Shown here one piece after another: positions 28,198 to 36,408 of a stretch of 64,000 bases of DNA. Both the position numbers and the translations under genes were made by a program. Under the pieces are notes generated by a model. The model did not search any database. It worked only from the letters and a program-made list of their open reading frames with translations, and was not told where the DNA came from. Source of the stretch: Nostoc sp. C052 (GTDB lineage: Bacteria; Cyanobacteriota; Cyanobacteriia; Cyanobacteriales; Nostocaceae); assembly GCF_013393905.1 (NCBI RefSeq), contig NZ_CP040272.1:1736001-1800000 (forward strand), in the 5' to 3' direction. How positions within the stretch are numbered: the first letter of the stretch is position 1; each line of letters begins with the position of its first letter.

Positions 28198-28497
28198 TTA
28201 AACGCCCAACTTGCCTATATTGATTCTCTTATTAACCAAACGTAATTGGTGCGATCGCTTCAGACTCATCACCCAAGGTTGCTCTGATAACTGGGAAATG
28301 GCATTTGCTGACAGTGTTGCCGTGAAAATATCTTTGCCACTGCTAACATCACTGACACCTAAACTTTCTAAAACAGCAGTTGCAGCCGAGTCTAAAACTG
28401 GTTCAGTGTGGATAAAAACCGCCAAATTAGTTTCTTTTGAATCTTGAATGCCATTCAGGGCTGTAGCAAGAGCGGCATCTAGTTTCTGATAATTCAT
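28198..28497 (-). CDS. stand-alone subtilase propeptide-like protein (possible I9-type inhibitor)
   Basis: This protein is 99 aa from the ATG at 28497, which has AAGGAG six bases upstream. The core LAVFIHTEPVL...LSEQPWVMSLKRSHQLRL aligns by eye with the N-terminal domain of the subtilase next door (VVFIYCDPDA...LSEEDVIQRIKPSRKLHLRM). Both have the length and strand pattern of I9-type propeptides, which act as folding chaperones and inhibitors of subtilases. It lies 115 bp downstream of the subtilase on the same strand, so it may be a trans-acting inhibitor. The relation is from my alignment only. Confidence 0.6.
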   Translation of the reverse strand: MNYQKLDAALATALNGIQDSKETNLAVFIHTEPVLDSAATAVLESLGVSDVSSGKDIFTATLSANAISQLSEQPWVMSLKRSHQLRLVNKRINIGKLGV

Positions 28498-28612
28498 CAG
28501 CAACTCCTTGGTAACTTAGGGTAGATAATTTCTACCTACCCTAACTTATCAAATTTATCGGTTATTATTGCCTACCTTTGTACAGAAATAATATCCATTT
28601 TTCTCAGTCTAA

Positions 28613-30340
28613 TTACAGATTTAAAGCATTAATCACTCCATAACCCCATTTTTCATCAAATGTGCCTGCATCTTTTCCAGGAATTGCACTATTTTTACGT
28701 AGGTAGTCTTTCACAGCAGCCGGATCGAGTTCAGGATTTCGCTGCAACAGCAGCGCCACTAACCCACTAACGAAGGGTGTCGCCATACTTGTACCAGCCT
28801 GCACCACAAACTTGGAATTAATCATCGATGAGCGGTCAAAACTGGCATCGGCGGAAAGGGTGGAAATAATCATTGCTCCGGGTGCTGCGACATCGGGCTT
28901 ATGTCCATTATTACGTAGAGGCCCTTCACTACTGAATTCCGAAATAGTATTCAGTTCTAACCCCATTTCTCGCACTTGGTTATCAATATCTGTGTACTTG
29001 GTTTTAGTAGTATAGGCGGCAACTGTAATCGCACTGCTAGCTGCTCCCGGCGAACCAATTTTTACCGCATCCTTCACACTTTTACCTGTAAAAAACACTG
29101 ATGAAGTGTCATCTAATGTCCACACATCTAAACGTGTGTCAGTTGAAGAAGTGTTGCGGACTCGCAGTTGCCAAACACCTCCCATGACTGGCGAGGGGTC
29201 AATACCACGTATTTGCACAAAGAAATTATGGTCGCCGTTGGCTTTATCTGGCGCTGGTGTCGCTAATTGAACCCGTGCATCTGGTAACTGGTAATCTTGG
29301 GCGGCATTACCGTCAGTAATGATTTTTTGGAAGGGGGTAACAAAACCGTTAGGACTCCGCACAGATACTTCTAATTCGCTGTCTTTGGAATACCAGGCGT
29401 TTAACCAAGCTATGCCTACTTGATTTAAAGGAACATTAAAGCGTATACCACGAGTGCGTCCACTGGGTATGATCGCTTGTCCATGAATGTTATCGTTTCC
29501 TTCGTTACCCGCAGCACAGCAAACAATTCTTCCGGGGCCAGTTTCGGCATCAATTACCTTTGATAAGGAGTCGCTACCATCATGGGCATCAGCGTGTCCA
29601 CCCAAGCTGAGATTTACTACTGCTGGGCGTCCCAACTCTCTAGCAACTCGGAAAACATAACGCACACCATCGGCAATGTGGGCATCCTGTAAATCTGATC
29701 TGACAATAACTAATTCCGCTTCTGGCGCGACACCGCCATAGTTAGTATCAGCACCGGCAGCAATTCCAGCAACGTGAGTACCATGTCCGCCAGTATCCTG
29801 AGAAATTGTCAGTTGCGCTCCCGTCAATTCAGCCCCATAGCCGCCTTCTGTGACTCCTGGACCTGGCAGTGTTTGATCCCAAATGTGTAAAATTCTTCCA
29901 GCAAAGGCAGGGTGTTTCGGATCAATACCACTGTCTATAATGCCGATGATTACTCCTTTACCAGTCAATCCGGTTCGGTTTTTGAACTCTGGTAATTTGA
30001 CTGTTCCCAGGGCAGTGTCCATCCTCAAATGAAGTTTGCGTGATGGCTTAATCCGCTGAATCACATCTTCTTCAGATAAGGCATCTAAACTCTCTATCGG
30101 TAAGAAAGCCGTCCGCACACTCCCAGAATTTTGATTGACTTCAATATTATATTGTGATAAGTAACTTAAGTCTGCATCAGGGTCGCAGTAAATAAAAACA
30201 ACGCTTTTAGTGGGCTTGACTGGGCTTTTGTGGGCAATGATGCCAAGAGATTTTTTGTGTGTAATTAAAGCTTTATCTCCTTCATTTTGATAGTCTTGAA
30301 ATGCTAACAGTAGTCCGGGAGAAAGTTTTTCGTGTCTCAT
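28613..30340 (-). CDS. cytoplasmic subtilisin-like (S8) serine peptidase
   Basis: This protein is 575 aa from the ATG at 30340, chosen because TGAGG lies just upstream; an earlier in-frame start would add 17 residues. Catalytic Asp136 (IIDSGID), His186 (GHGTHVAG) and Ser518 (GTSMATP) are present, with oxyanion Asn279 (AAGNE). Residues about 47-106 form a propeptide-like domain. A beta-rich insert (about 295-425) separates the Asn and Ser segments. There is no signal peptide, so it likely acts in the cytoplasm. It belongs to the 23-30 kb protease cluster beside a separate propeptide-like protein. Confidence 0.9.
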   Translation of the reverse strand: MRHEKLSPGLLLAFQDYQNEGDKALITHKKSLGIIAHKSPVKPTKSVVFIYCDPDADLSYLSQYNIEVNQNSGSVRTAFLPIESLDALSEEDVIQRIKPSRKLHLRMDTALGTVKLPEFKNRTGLTGKGVIIGIIDSGIDPKHPAFAGRILHIWDQTLPGPGVTEGGYGAELTGAQLTISQDTGGHGTHVAGIAAGADTNYGGVAPEAELVIVRSDLQDAHIADGVRYVFRVARELGRPAVVNLSLGGHADAHDGSDSLSKVIDAETGPGRIVCCAAGNEGNDNIHGQAIIPSGRTRGIRFNVPLNQVGIAWLNAWYSKDSELEVSVRSPNGFVTPFQKIITDGNAAQDYQLPDARVQLATPAPDKANGDHNFFVQIRGIDPSPVMGGVWQLRVRNTSSTDTRLDVWTLDDTSSVFFTGKSVKDAVKIGSPGAASSAITVAAYTTKTKYTDIDNQVREMGLELNTISEFSSEGPLRNNGHKPDVAAPGAMIISTLSADASFDRSSMINSKFVVQAGTSMATPFVSGLVALLLQRNPELDPAAVKDYLRKNSAIPGKDAGTFDEKWGYGVINALNL

Positions 30341-31203
30341 TTGTACCTCAAGTTCAATTATTCGCCGCCAACAAAATCGTGATTTTAGCAAGATTCAGTC
30401 GCTCTAGCATTAACGCAGACTATGTAGTTTTTTAGCCTTGATTATTTGATGCGACTATAGTTATCTATTTTTTTCAGAGATAACATCAAATAAGCTTAGG
30501 ATGCAGGAATTTATTCCTAAGACAATTGCTAATTTATAACTCATATTCCTGAATGAAGTCTCCCTCATAGTAATTTTCTCTAGTTCATGAGACATGTTTG
30601 AGCAACCGCATCTAAAAATTACCCAAGTTTGGGTAACAGGGAATTTTTATCAAACAGAATTCAGGAGTCAGGAGTCAGAATACAGAAAAGGTATTCCGTA
30701 TGACTGGCGGTGCTTCGCAGCGTAAAGCCTTCTCTTTCAGAGACACTAACGCGAACGGTATGGCGCTTCAAGCGAGTCCGCTCAAGGATTCGCTTGAAGC
30801 GTCGCTATCAAGCGTCAAGATTGCTGACTCCTGTTAGCGCAGCGGGGCGTAGCCCATTCTGACTTCTGAATTCTTCTTCAAGAAGCTATTAAACTGATCC
30901 ATTGTCTGCCTAAATCATTACGGACAAAGTGAATAAAATAAAATTAAGAATAATTAAGTAATAAATAAAAAAGATAATTTTTTTGAATAAGATTTAGGGG
31001 GCAGAATGTAATCAGTGGCGAGTCTGTTTTGTGGAACTATTAAAAACTAAAACAAATTACTGATAACATTTGTGTATAAAACAGCAGTAGAAAGTCTAAA
31101 TTGCTAATGAACACTGACAAATTACAGATTCTCTATCATAAGTAAGAGACATAAAGAAGCTAATATTTGCAACGATCGCTTCTGAACGTACAAAGAGTTT
31201 TTC
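30341..31203. other. 863-bp non-coding region with repeat cluster
   Basis: I see no gene. About 30657-30878 is a composite of GGAGTCA-type tandem repeats, GCGAACGG/GCTTGAAGCG short dispersed repeats and a closing TTCTGACTTCTGAATTC that mirrors the opening GAATTCAGGAGTCAGGAGTC. The remainder is AT-rich and probably holds the GH13 promoter. Confidence 0.5.
30657..30878. repeat. composite repeat with mirrored GAATTCAG..AGTCAG ends
   Basis: Imperfect inverted ends (GAATTCAGGAGTCAGGAGTC and TTCTGACTTCTGAATTC) enclose about 200 bp. The interior contains a long hairpin (GCTTCAAGCGAGTCCGCTCA to a GATTCGCTTGAAGC arm) and SDR-like CGTAGCCC. Confidence 0.5.
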
Positions 31204-32670
31204 ATGCAAATTCAAACACCAGACTGGGTAAAACACGCTGTTTTCTACCAAATTTTCCCAGACCGCTTTGCCAGAAGCAAACAGCCGCGCAAACGGTTGT
31301 TACACGAAGCCCGTTGGGAAGATTGGGATGCTATACCAACCCTTCAAGGTTATAAAGGCGGTGATTTATGGGGCATCTTGGAGGAATTAGACTACATCCA
31401 GGATTTGGGAATTAACGCGATTTACTTCACACCTATTTTTCAATCCGCCAGCAATCATCGCTATCATACCCACGATTATTACCAAGTTGACCCGATGTTA
31501 GGGGGCAACGAGGCTTTTAAGGAATTGCTAGACGCAGCCCATCAACGGAATATCAAAGTTGTTCTGGATGGGGTATTTAACCATTCCAGCCGTGGCTTTT
31601 TCTTTTTCCACGACGTTTTAGAAAATGGCCCCCATTCGCCTTGGGTAAATTGGTTCAAAATTGAAGGCTGGCCTCTAGCACCTTACAACGGGGAATTGCC
31701 TGCTAACTACGTGAGTTGGGTGGGAAATCGCGCTTTACCACAATTTAACCACGACAATCCAGAAGTGCGGGAATACATTATGGAGATTGCCGAATATTGG
31801 ATTAAATTAGGCATCGATGGTTGGCGGTTGGATGTACCATTTGAAATAGAAACTCCTGGCTTTTGGCAGGAATTTCGCGATCGCGTCAAAGCCATCAATC
31901 CCGAAGCTTATATTGTGGGCGAAGTGTGGGGAGATTCCCGCCAGTGGTTGGATGGGACACAATTTGACGGCGTGATGAATTATCTATTTGCTGGGCCGAC
32001 AATTGCCTTTGCAGCAGGCGATCGCGTAGTCTTAGAACAAGTCCAAAGCCGCGACTATCAACCCTATCCACCCTTATTTGCTGCTGAGTACGCCACCAAA
32101 ATCCAAGAAGTACTGCAACTTTACCCTTGGGAAATTCAGCTAACTCAACTCAATTTACTTGCAAGTCACGATACAGCCCGATTGATGACTATTGCAGGTG
32201 GCGATATAGCCAGCGTAGAATTATCAACTCTACTACTACTCACCTTTCCCGGTGCGCCTAGCATCTACTATGGTGATGAAGTTGGTTTACCTGGTGGCAT
32301 AGATCCCGACTCGCGTCGTGGTTTTCCTTTAGAGAGTAAATGGAATCAAGAAATTTTCAATATTCACCGTCAATTAATTGCCCTACGTCAAACTTACCCA
32401 GCCTTGCGTACAGGTGATTACCAAGTTCTCCATGCTCAAGGACAACTTTATATCTTTGCGCGAACTTTGGGTACAGAGGAATTGCTAATTGCCGTCAACG
32501 CTGGCACAAGTTCGGCAACAGCGAATGCAGATGTCCCCAGTTTGCGTACTCAACCCAACAAGTTGTTATATGGCACTGCTGAAATTGAGTGGAATGGTGA
32601 TGGAGAAACTCAGCGGTTGTCATTGACTGTTCCCGAACGTAGTGGGTGCATTCTGGGGATTGGGGAGTAG
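31204..32670 (+). CDS. GH13 alpha-amylase family glycoside hydrolase
   Basis: In this 488-aa protein the (beta/alpha)8 barrel begins at once (VFYQIFPDRFARS). All GH13 regions are seen: DGVFNHSS near 122-129, GWRLDVPFE with nucleophile Asp210, IVGEVWGDS with acid/base Glu240, and LLASHDTARL with Asp323. It lacks a signal peptide and the N-terminal domain of classical neopullulanases, yet its motifs (VFYQIFPDRF, GGDLWGI) are closest to cyclomaltodextrinase/neopullulanase-type enzymes. It probably trims intracellular maltodextrins from glycogen. It converges on the fasciclin gene across a G-rich/C-rich repeat. Confidence 0.9.
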   Translation: MQIQTPDWVKHAVFYQIFPDRFARSKQPRKRLLHEARWEDWDAIPTLQGYKGGDLWGILEELDYIQDLGINAIYFTPIFQSASNHRYHTHDYYQVDPMLGGNEAFKELLDAAHQRNIKVVLDGVFNHSSRGFFFFHDVLENGPHSPWVNWFKIEGWPLAPYNGELPANYVSWVGNRALPQFNHDNPEVREYIMEIAEYWIKLGIDGWRLDVPFEIETPGFWQEFRDRVKAINPEAYIVGEVWGDSRQWLDGTQFDGVMNYLFAGPTIAFAAGDRVVLEQVQSRDYQPYPPLFAAEYATKIQEVLQLYPWEIQLTQLNLLASHDTARLMTIAGGDIASVELSTLLLLTFPGAPSIYYGDEVGLPGGIDPDSRRGFPLESKWNQEIFNIHRQLIALRQTYPALRTGDYQVLHAQGQLYIFARTLGTEELLIAVNAGTSSATANADVPSLRTQPNKLLYGTAEIEWNGDGETQRLSLTVPERSGCILGIGE

Positions 32671-32768
32671 GGACTGGGGACTGGGGATGAAGCAGGGGAG
32701 CAGGGGAGCTGGGGAGAAGTTGTAGTAGGTCTTTCCCCTCTGCCCCTCTGCCTCTCTGTCCCTCTGCC
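32655..32768. repeat. STRR-rich spacer (GGGGACT / CCCTCTG heptamers)
   Basis: A G-rich arm (GGGACTGGGGACTGGGGAT, GGGGAGCAGGGGAGC) is followed by a C-rich arm (CCCCTCTGCCCCTCTGCC). The two could fold together and serve as terminator for the convergent genes. Confidence 0.65.
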
Positions 32769-32769
32769 C

Positions 32770-33189
32770 TTACTTCCCTGCCACTATTGCAGGTATCAAC
32801 ACCGTATCAATAATATGGATTACGCCATTGTCTGTCAGAATATCTGTTTTGAGGACATTGGCGTTATTCACCTTAAATTTACCGTCGGCAGATTCAATGG
32901 CTACAATAGACCCCTCAAGCGTCTCTGCTTCATTAATCTCTAGCAAATCATCAGACCTGACATCTCCACTAGCGATATGATACGCCACAATTTTCTGGAG
33001 CTTGGGAATATCTTGTAATAACAAATCTAAAGTTCCCTCTGGCAGATTAGCAAAAGCTTCGTCAGTTGGTGCAAAGAGTGTGAAAGAACCAGGGCTTTTC
33101 AAAGTTTCTATGAAATTTACAGCTTCAGCAGCCTTTATTAGGGTATTGAAATTACCTGCGGCGATCGCAGTTTCCACAAGGTCAGCCAT
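32770..33189 (-). CDS. fasciclin (FAS1) domain protein
   Basis: This 139-aa protein is a single FAS1 domain. FTLFAPTDEAFANLPEGTLD and YHIASGDVRSDDL are the H1 and H2 signature regions, and NGVIHIIDTVLIP closes it. There is no signal peptide, unlike many bacterial fasciclin proteins, so its location is uncertain. FAS1 domains mediate adhesion or protein binding; cyanobacteria carry several short ones of unknown role. Confidence 0.93.
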   Translation of the reverse strand: MADLVETAIAAGNFNTLIKAAEAVNFIETLKSPGSFTLFAPTDEAFANLPEGTLDLLLQDIPKLQKIVAYHIASGDVRSDDLLEINEAETLEGSIVAIESADGKFKVNNANVLKTDILTDNGVIHIIDTVLIPAIVAGK

Positions 33190-33339
33190 GAGGGTGCGTT
33201 ATCTTATACTACAAGTTACTTATAAGTGATTAAAATACTTTTAGCTTCTATCAACAGAGAGGTTGCTGGCGATTAAACAGACAGCAGCAGACTGATTTAC
33301 TACTGTTACACTGGAGAATGACCCCAAGAACCACTGATT

Positions 33340-33576
33340 ATGCTAAAGCGTTCTAAGTTCGAGACAACTCAATCTCAGATTATGCACCGTGCTGAGGATC
33401 TAATTAGTGCAGCCTCAAATCGTTATCGTATTACGGTTCAGGTGGCAAATCGTGCTAAACGTCGGCGTTACGAAGACTTTGAAAGTAACGAAGATGCAAT
33501 CATGAAGCCAGTGCTAAGGGCAATTATCGAAATGTCCGATGAATTGACTCAGCCAGAAATTATCGGCGAACTATAA
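33340..33576 (+). CDS. rpoZ: DNA-directed RNA polymerase omega subunit
   Basis: This 78-aa protein begins MLKRSKFETTQSQIMHRAED and contains AASNRYRITVQVANRAKRR, the conserved core of omega, which helps assemble beta-prime into the polymerase and, in cyanobacteria, affects sigma-factor recruitment. The usual cyanobacterial length is about 75-80 aa. A short spacer with GAGTGCT-type heptamers separates it from the next gene. Confidence 0.96.
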   Translation: MLKRSKFETTQSQIMHRAEDLISAASNRYRITVQVANRAKRRRYEDFESNEDAIMKPVLRAIIEMSDELTQPEIIGEL

Positions 33577-33644
33577 GATTGAGTGCTGAGTGCTGAATTC
33601 TGAGTTCTAAAATTTTCACTCAGCAACGCCCAAAATATCGTTCT

Positions 33645-34292
33645 ATGAAAAAGAAAAAACTTTTACCTAAATCAATCTTCTCAAAACTCGGAATTCAGCA
33701 CTCGCTAAACCCTAGCTATCCGCTAACACAACTACTACTTGCCTTCATAGTAGTGGGTGTAATTGTTTTAAGTTTAGGGGCGGGCAAATCAATACAGACA
33801 AATTTACTTGGTATCCAACCAGCATACGCTCAGAGAATCACCCCTAGCGATGTTTGGCAGCAAGTATATCAGCAGTTGCCAGATTTCCCACTAGAAAATA
33901 AATATATCAGCAAAGAAAACGGGAAGGTTGCCGAAAACAACACCTTAGCAAATCGCCTAATTAGATATCATATTTATACTAAAGGTCGCGCCCCAATTTA
34001 TCGCTTGGATTGGAAGCTGACTTTAGCTGATTACCTGGGTGCCAATGAAATTATGTATGATGCCAGTTATCCAGGGAATGATTCACTACGAGAAAATCCC
34101 ATAGAAGGCGATCGCAAAGCCATCACCAATCTTACCCGCAGCCAGCGAGATGCCTTAGTACAAGTCTTAGTTAATATATTTAACCCCACTTCCCAAAATA
34201 CCGTACCCCCTAATCCCAACACCACAACCAGTCCAGCTACATCCACACCCCCACAGCCACCGCAAGGAGGAGGGGCCGAACTACTGAAATGA
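33645..34292 (+). CDS. secreted or membrane-anchored hypothetical protein
   Basis: In this 215-aa protein a basic start (MKKKKLLPK) and a hydrophobic segment at about 30-45 followed by AYAQ look like a long signal peptide or anchor. The mature part has TPSDVWQQVYQQLPDFPLEN, ANRLIRYHIYTKGRAPIYRL and LTRSQRDALVQVLVNIFNP. A Pro/Thr/Asn-rich tail ends in PQGGGAELLK. I recognise a cyanobacterial conserved style but no named domain. It sits between rpoZ and the DUF1818 gene on the same strand. Confidence 0.65.
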   Translation: MKKKKLLPKSIFSKLGIQHSLNPSYPLTQLLLAFIVVGVIVLSLGAGKSIQTNLLGIQPAYAQRITPSDVWQQVYQQLPDFPLENKYISKENGKVAENNTLANRLIRYHIYTKGRAPIYRLDWKLTLADYLGANEIMYDASYPGNDSLRENPIEGDRKAITNLTRSQRDALVQVLVNIFNPTSQNTVPPNPNTTTSPATSTPPQPPQGGGAELLK

Positions 34293-34347
34293 CCACCCAG
34301 AGTCAAAAATTTTCCTTTGCGTACCTCTGCGTTTCAAAAATTAAACT

Positions 34348-34713
34348 ATGGAACGCGTGATTAAAACTGGATCAGGTTGGCGTATTGGCTGGAACCCCGA
34401 CACACCTGAGTTTAAAGGTTTAGTCGGTACAGATGATTGGGCAATTGAGTTAACCGAAGCCGAGTTGAATGATTTTTGCCGTCTACTAGCACAGCTAGCA
34501 GACACCATGAAACAACTTGCAGATGAGTTAATGGAAGAGGAAAAAATTGCTTGTGAAGCCGAAAGCGATTTATTATGGATGGAGGTAGAAGGATATCCTT
34601 ATGATTACAGTCTGCGCTTCATCTTGAATACAGGGCGATGTGTAGAAGGTAAATGGAGTGCTTCTGCTGTTCCCGATTTACTGCAAGCGACTGGGATGCT
34701 TAAGGTTTTTTAA
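34348..34713 (+). CDS. DUF1818 family protein
   Basis: This 121-aa protein begins with RVIKTGSGWRIGWNPDTPEF. The middle is DDWAIELTEAELNDFCRLL and the end is LRFILNTGRCVEGKWSASAV. This is the pattern of DUF1818, a small soluble family seen in cyanobacteria and plastid-bearing eukaryotes whose role is not established. It lies 55 bp after the secreted hypothetical gene and just before tRNA-Pro. Confidence 0.88.
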   Translation: MERVIKTGSGWRIGWNPDTPEFKGLVGTDDWAIELTEAELNDFCRLLAQLADTMKQLADELMEEEKIACEAESDLLWMEVEGYPYDYSLRFILNTGRCVEGKWSASAVPDLLQATGMLKVF

Positions 34714-34722
34714 ATTTGCCTC

Positions 34723-34751
34723 TTGATTATCCTAGAATTTTGTTATATGAT
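34723..34751 (+). promoter_or_regulatory. sigma70-type promoter of tRNA-Pro
   Basis: TTGATT (34723-34728), a 17-base spacer and TATGAT (34746-34751) place a start site about 34758, six bases before the tRNA. Confidence 0.7.
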
Positions 34752-34763
34752 AGTAATTCTGAC

Positions 34764-34837
34764 CGGGGCGTAGCGCAGCTTGGTAGCGCGCCACTTTGGG
34801 GTAGTGGAGGTCGTGGGTTCGAATCCCGCCGCTCCGA
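34764..34837 (+). tRNA. tRNA-Pro (anticodon GGG)
   Basis: A full cloverleaf can be drawn. The acceptor is CGGGGCG/CGCTCCG, the D stem GCGC/GCGC, the anticodon stem CCACT/AGTGG with loop TTGGGGT (anticodon GGG), and the T arm GTGGG-TTCGAAT-CCCGC, with discriminator A. CCA is not encoded. It has its own promoter and terminator. Confidence 0.97.
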
Positions 34838-34853
34838 TTGATGATAAGCCATA

Positions 34854-34889
34854 CCTGCTAGTTTTTGCAAAATGATTAGCAGGTTTTTT
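34854..34889 (+). terminator. rho-independent terminator of tRNA-Pro
   Basis: The stem CCTGCTA/TAGCAGG, with an internal TTTTGCAAAA that can extend it, is followed directly by TTTTTT. Confidence 0.85.
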
Positions 34890-35307
34890 CATGGATTTTT
34901 ATCTGAAAAAATAACTATGTAGTCTGCACCACGATTTATCGTGTCTTTTTAATTCAGAGATGTATTAAATAAGTCATTATACTGAATTTTCAGGCAAGAA
35001 CGAATGATGTTTTTAATGCGATCGCTAACCCGAAAATTATAACAAAGGGTTATTCGGCTTTTCTTCCTGCCATTTGGCTGTAACTGGATAGAAAATTACC
35101 TGACTGAATAATGCAAAAGTACGACAGAGCGATCGCAACCTCTGCGATGGAATTAGTATTTCTCAACAAATCTTGACTTTCTTCTAAGAGCATATCAGTG
35201 TTATCACTGAACTGTCATGGCTCAATATAAAGCTATTCTGTAGCGAGAATATACGGCAAATTGCGTATATTAGCTGATTTTTCGCAACAAGTAGTCAAGG
35301 AACACTT
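34890..35307. other. intergenic region downstream of tRNA-Pro
   Basis: No gene or clear repeat is visible over about 420 bp. AAGGAAC just before 35308 is the likely ribosome site of the ferritin-like gene. Confidence 0.4.
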
Positions 35308-36318
35308 ATGAGTTTTACAAAAATTAAGAATGCTTCAATTGCAGAACTTTTACAAACTGAAAGTGCAAAAAGAGATATTGACTGGCTCAAAGATAGTTTA
35401 AATGCAGCAGTAGAACTGGAGTTAGCTACTTTACCACCATATCTTTCTGCTTGGTTATCTATTAAAGATTTGAACTCACCTGCTGCTAAATTGATTCGTA
35501 CTGTCCTAATTGAAGAAATGCTTCACATGGGATTAGTCGCTAATATGTTGACGGCTATTGGGGGAAAACCAAAAATCAGCACGGTTTTACCAACTTATCC
35601 AAGTCACTTACCAGGAGGTGTACGACCTGAGTTGACTGTATATTTGGCAGGTCTGAGTCAGACTTATTTAGATGAAGTTTGCAAGCAAATTGAATATCCT
35701 GAAAATGGGCCGATTGCTTTCTTTTTAGGTGAAACTTTTCCTACTATTGGTGCTTTCTACGATGCAATTCTTGAAGCATTTAAAGAATTGCAACCTAATC
35801 TAACTGAGACTAATCAGCTAGCTACAGGTTTTGGGCCAAACCATAACCTATACAAAATTAAGACACTTGCTGATGTAGAAAAAGCAATTAACGAAATCAA
35901 AGTGCAAGGAGAAGGAACTCCTTTATCACCAGATTCAGACGAATTTGGCACTGAACTAGCTCATTATTATAAATTCGATGAAATTTCTCATGGTCGGAAA
36001 TTGATTAAAGTTGATGATGTCTGGAAATATGCAGGTGATGTTGTTCCATTCCCTGATACATATCCAATGGCAAAGGTTCCTCAAGGTGGTTGGAGTAATC
36101 CATCTCCAGAAGTTCAGCAGCTATTAGATACCTTTAACAATATTTTTAAATTAGTCTTAGATGAGCTTGAATCTGCTTGGATTAATGGCAATGAAGACAT
36201 ACTTGGCAGTGCAATTAATAATATGTTTGAGTTGAAAACATCTGCTATTCAACTCATGCAAATTCCATTACCTGATGGTAGTGGTAATTATGGCCCAGAT
36301 TTTCTCATCAATGTTTAG
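35308..36318 (+). CDS. ferritin-like domain protein (VioB/iminophenyl-pyruvate dimer synthase-like)
   Basis: This 336-aa protein has a long-chain four-helix ferritin-like domain. ELELATLPPYLSAWLS and IEEMLHMGLVANMLTAIGG give the Glu and Glu-x-x-His metal ligands, and FDEISHGRKL later gives another Glu/His pair. This is the Ferritin-like family (PF12902) that includes the C-terminal half of VioB and other imino-acid-dimerising or unknown oxygenase-like proteins. No partner biosynthetic genes are nearby. AAGGAAC precedes the ATG. The substrate is unknown. Confidence 0.8.
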   Translation: MSFTKIKNASIAELLQTESAKRDIDWLKDSLNAAVELELATLPPYLSAWLSIKDLNSPAAKLIRTVLIEEMLHMGLVANMLTAIGGKPKISTVLPTYPSHLPGGVRPELTVYLAGLSQTYLDEVCKQIEYPENGPIAFFLGETFPTIGAFYDAILEAFKELQPNLTETNQLATGFGPNHNLYKIKTLADVEKAINEIKVQGEGTPLSPDSDEFGTELAHYYKFDEISHGRKLIKVDDVWKYAGDVVPFPDTYPMAKVPQGGWSNPSPEVQQLLDTFNNIFKLVLDELESAWINGNEDILGSAINNMFELKTSAIQLMQIPLPDGSGNYGPDFLINV

Positions 36319-36326
36319 GTAAAAGA

Positions 36327-36378
36327 TTTCCAACAAATAAATTATCCAATCTTGTGGGGCGGACATCTTGTCCGCCCT
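36327..36378. repeat. truncated MITE copy with GGGCGGACA hairpin
   Basis: TTCCAACAAATAAATTATCC then AATCTTGTGGGGCGG resembles the right end of the element at 63637-63758 in reverse. A 9-bp hairpin (36357-36365 with 36369-36377) follows. The other terminus is missing. Confidence 0.55.
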
Positions 36379-36408
36379 TGACTACGGGCAGGCGAGACTC
36401 TATTGAAT

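Noticed and set aside
32655..32768. G-quadruplex regulatory element between GH13 and fasciclin genes
   Set aside because: G-runs are present, but the same heptamer repeats occur in many spacers here; simple STRR explains them.
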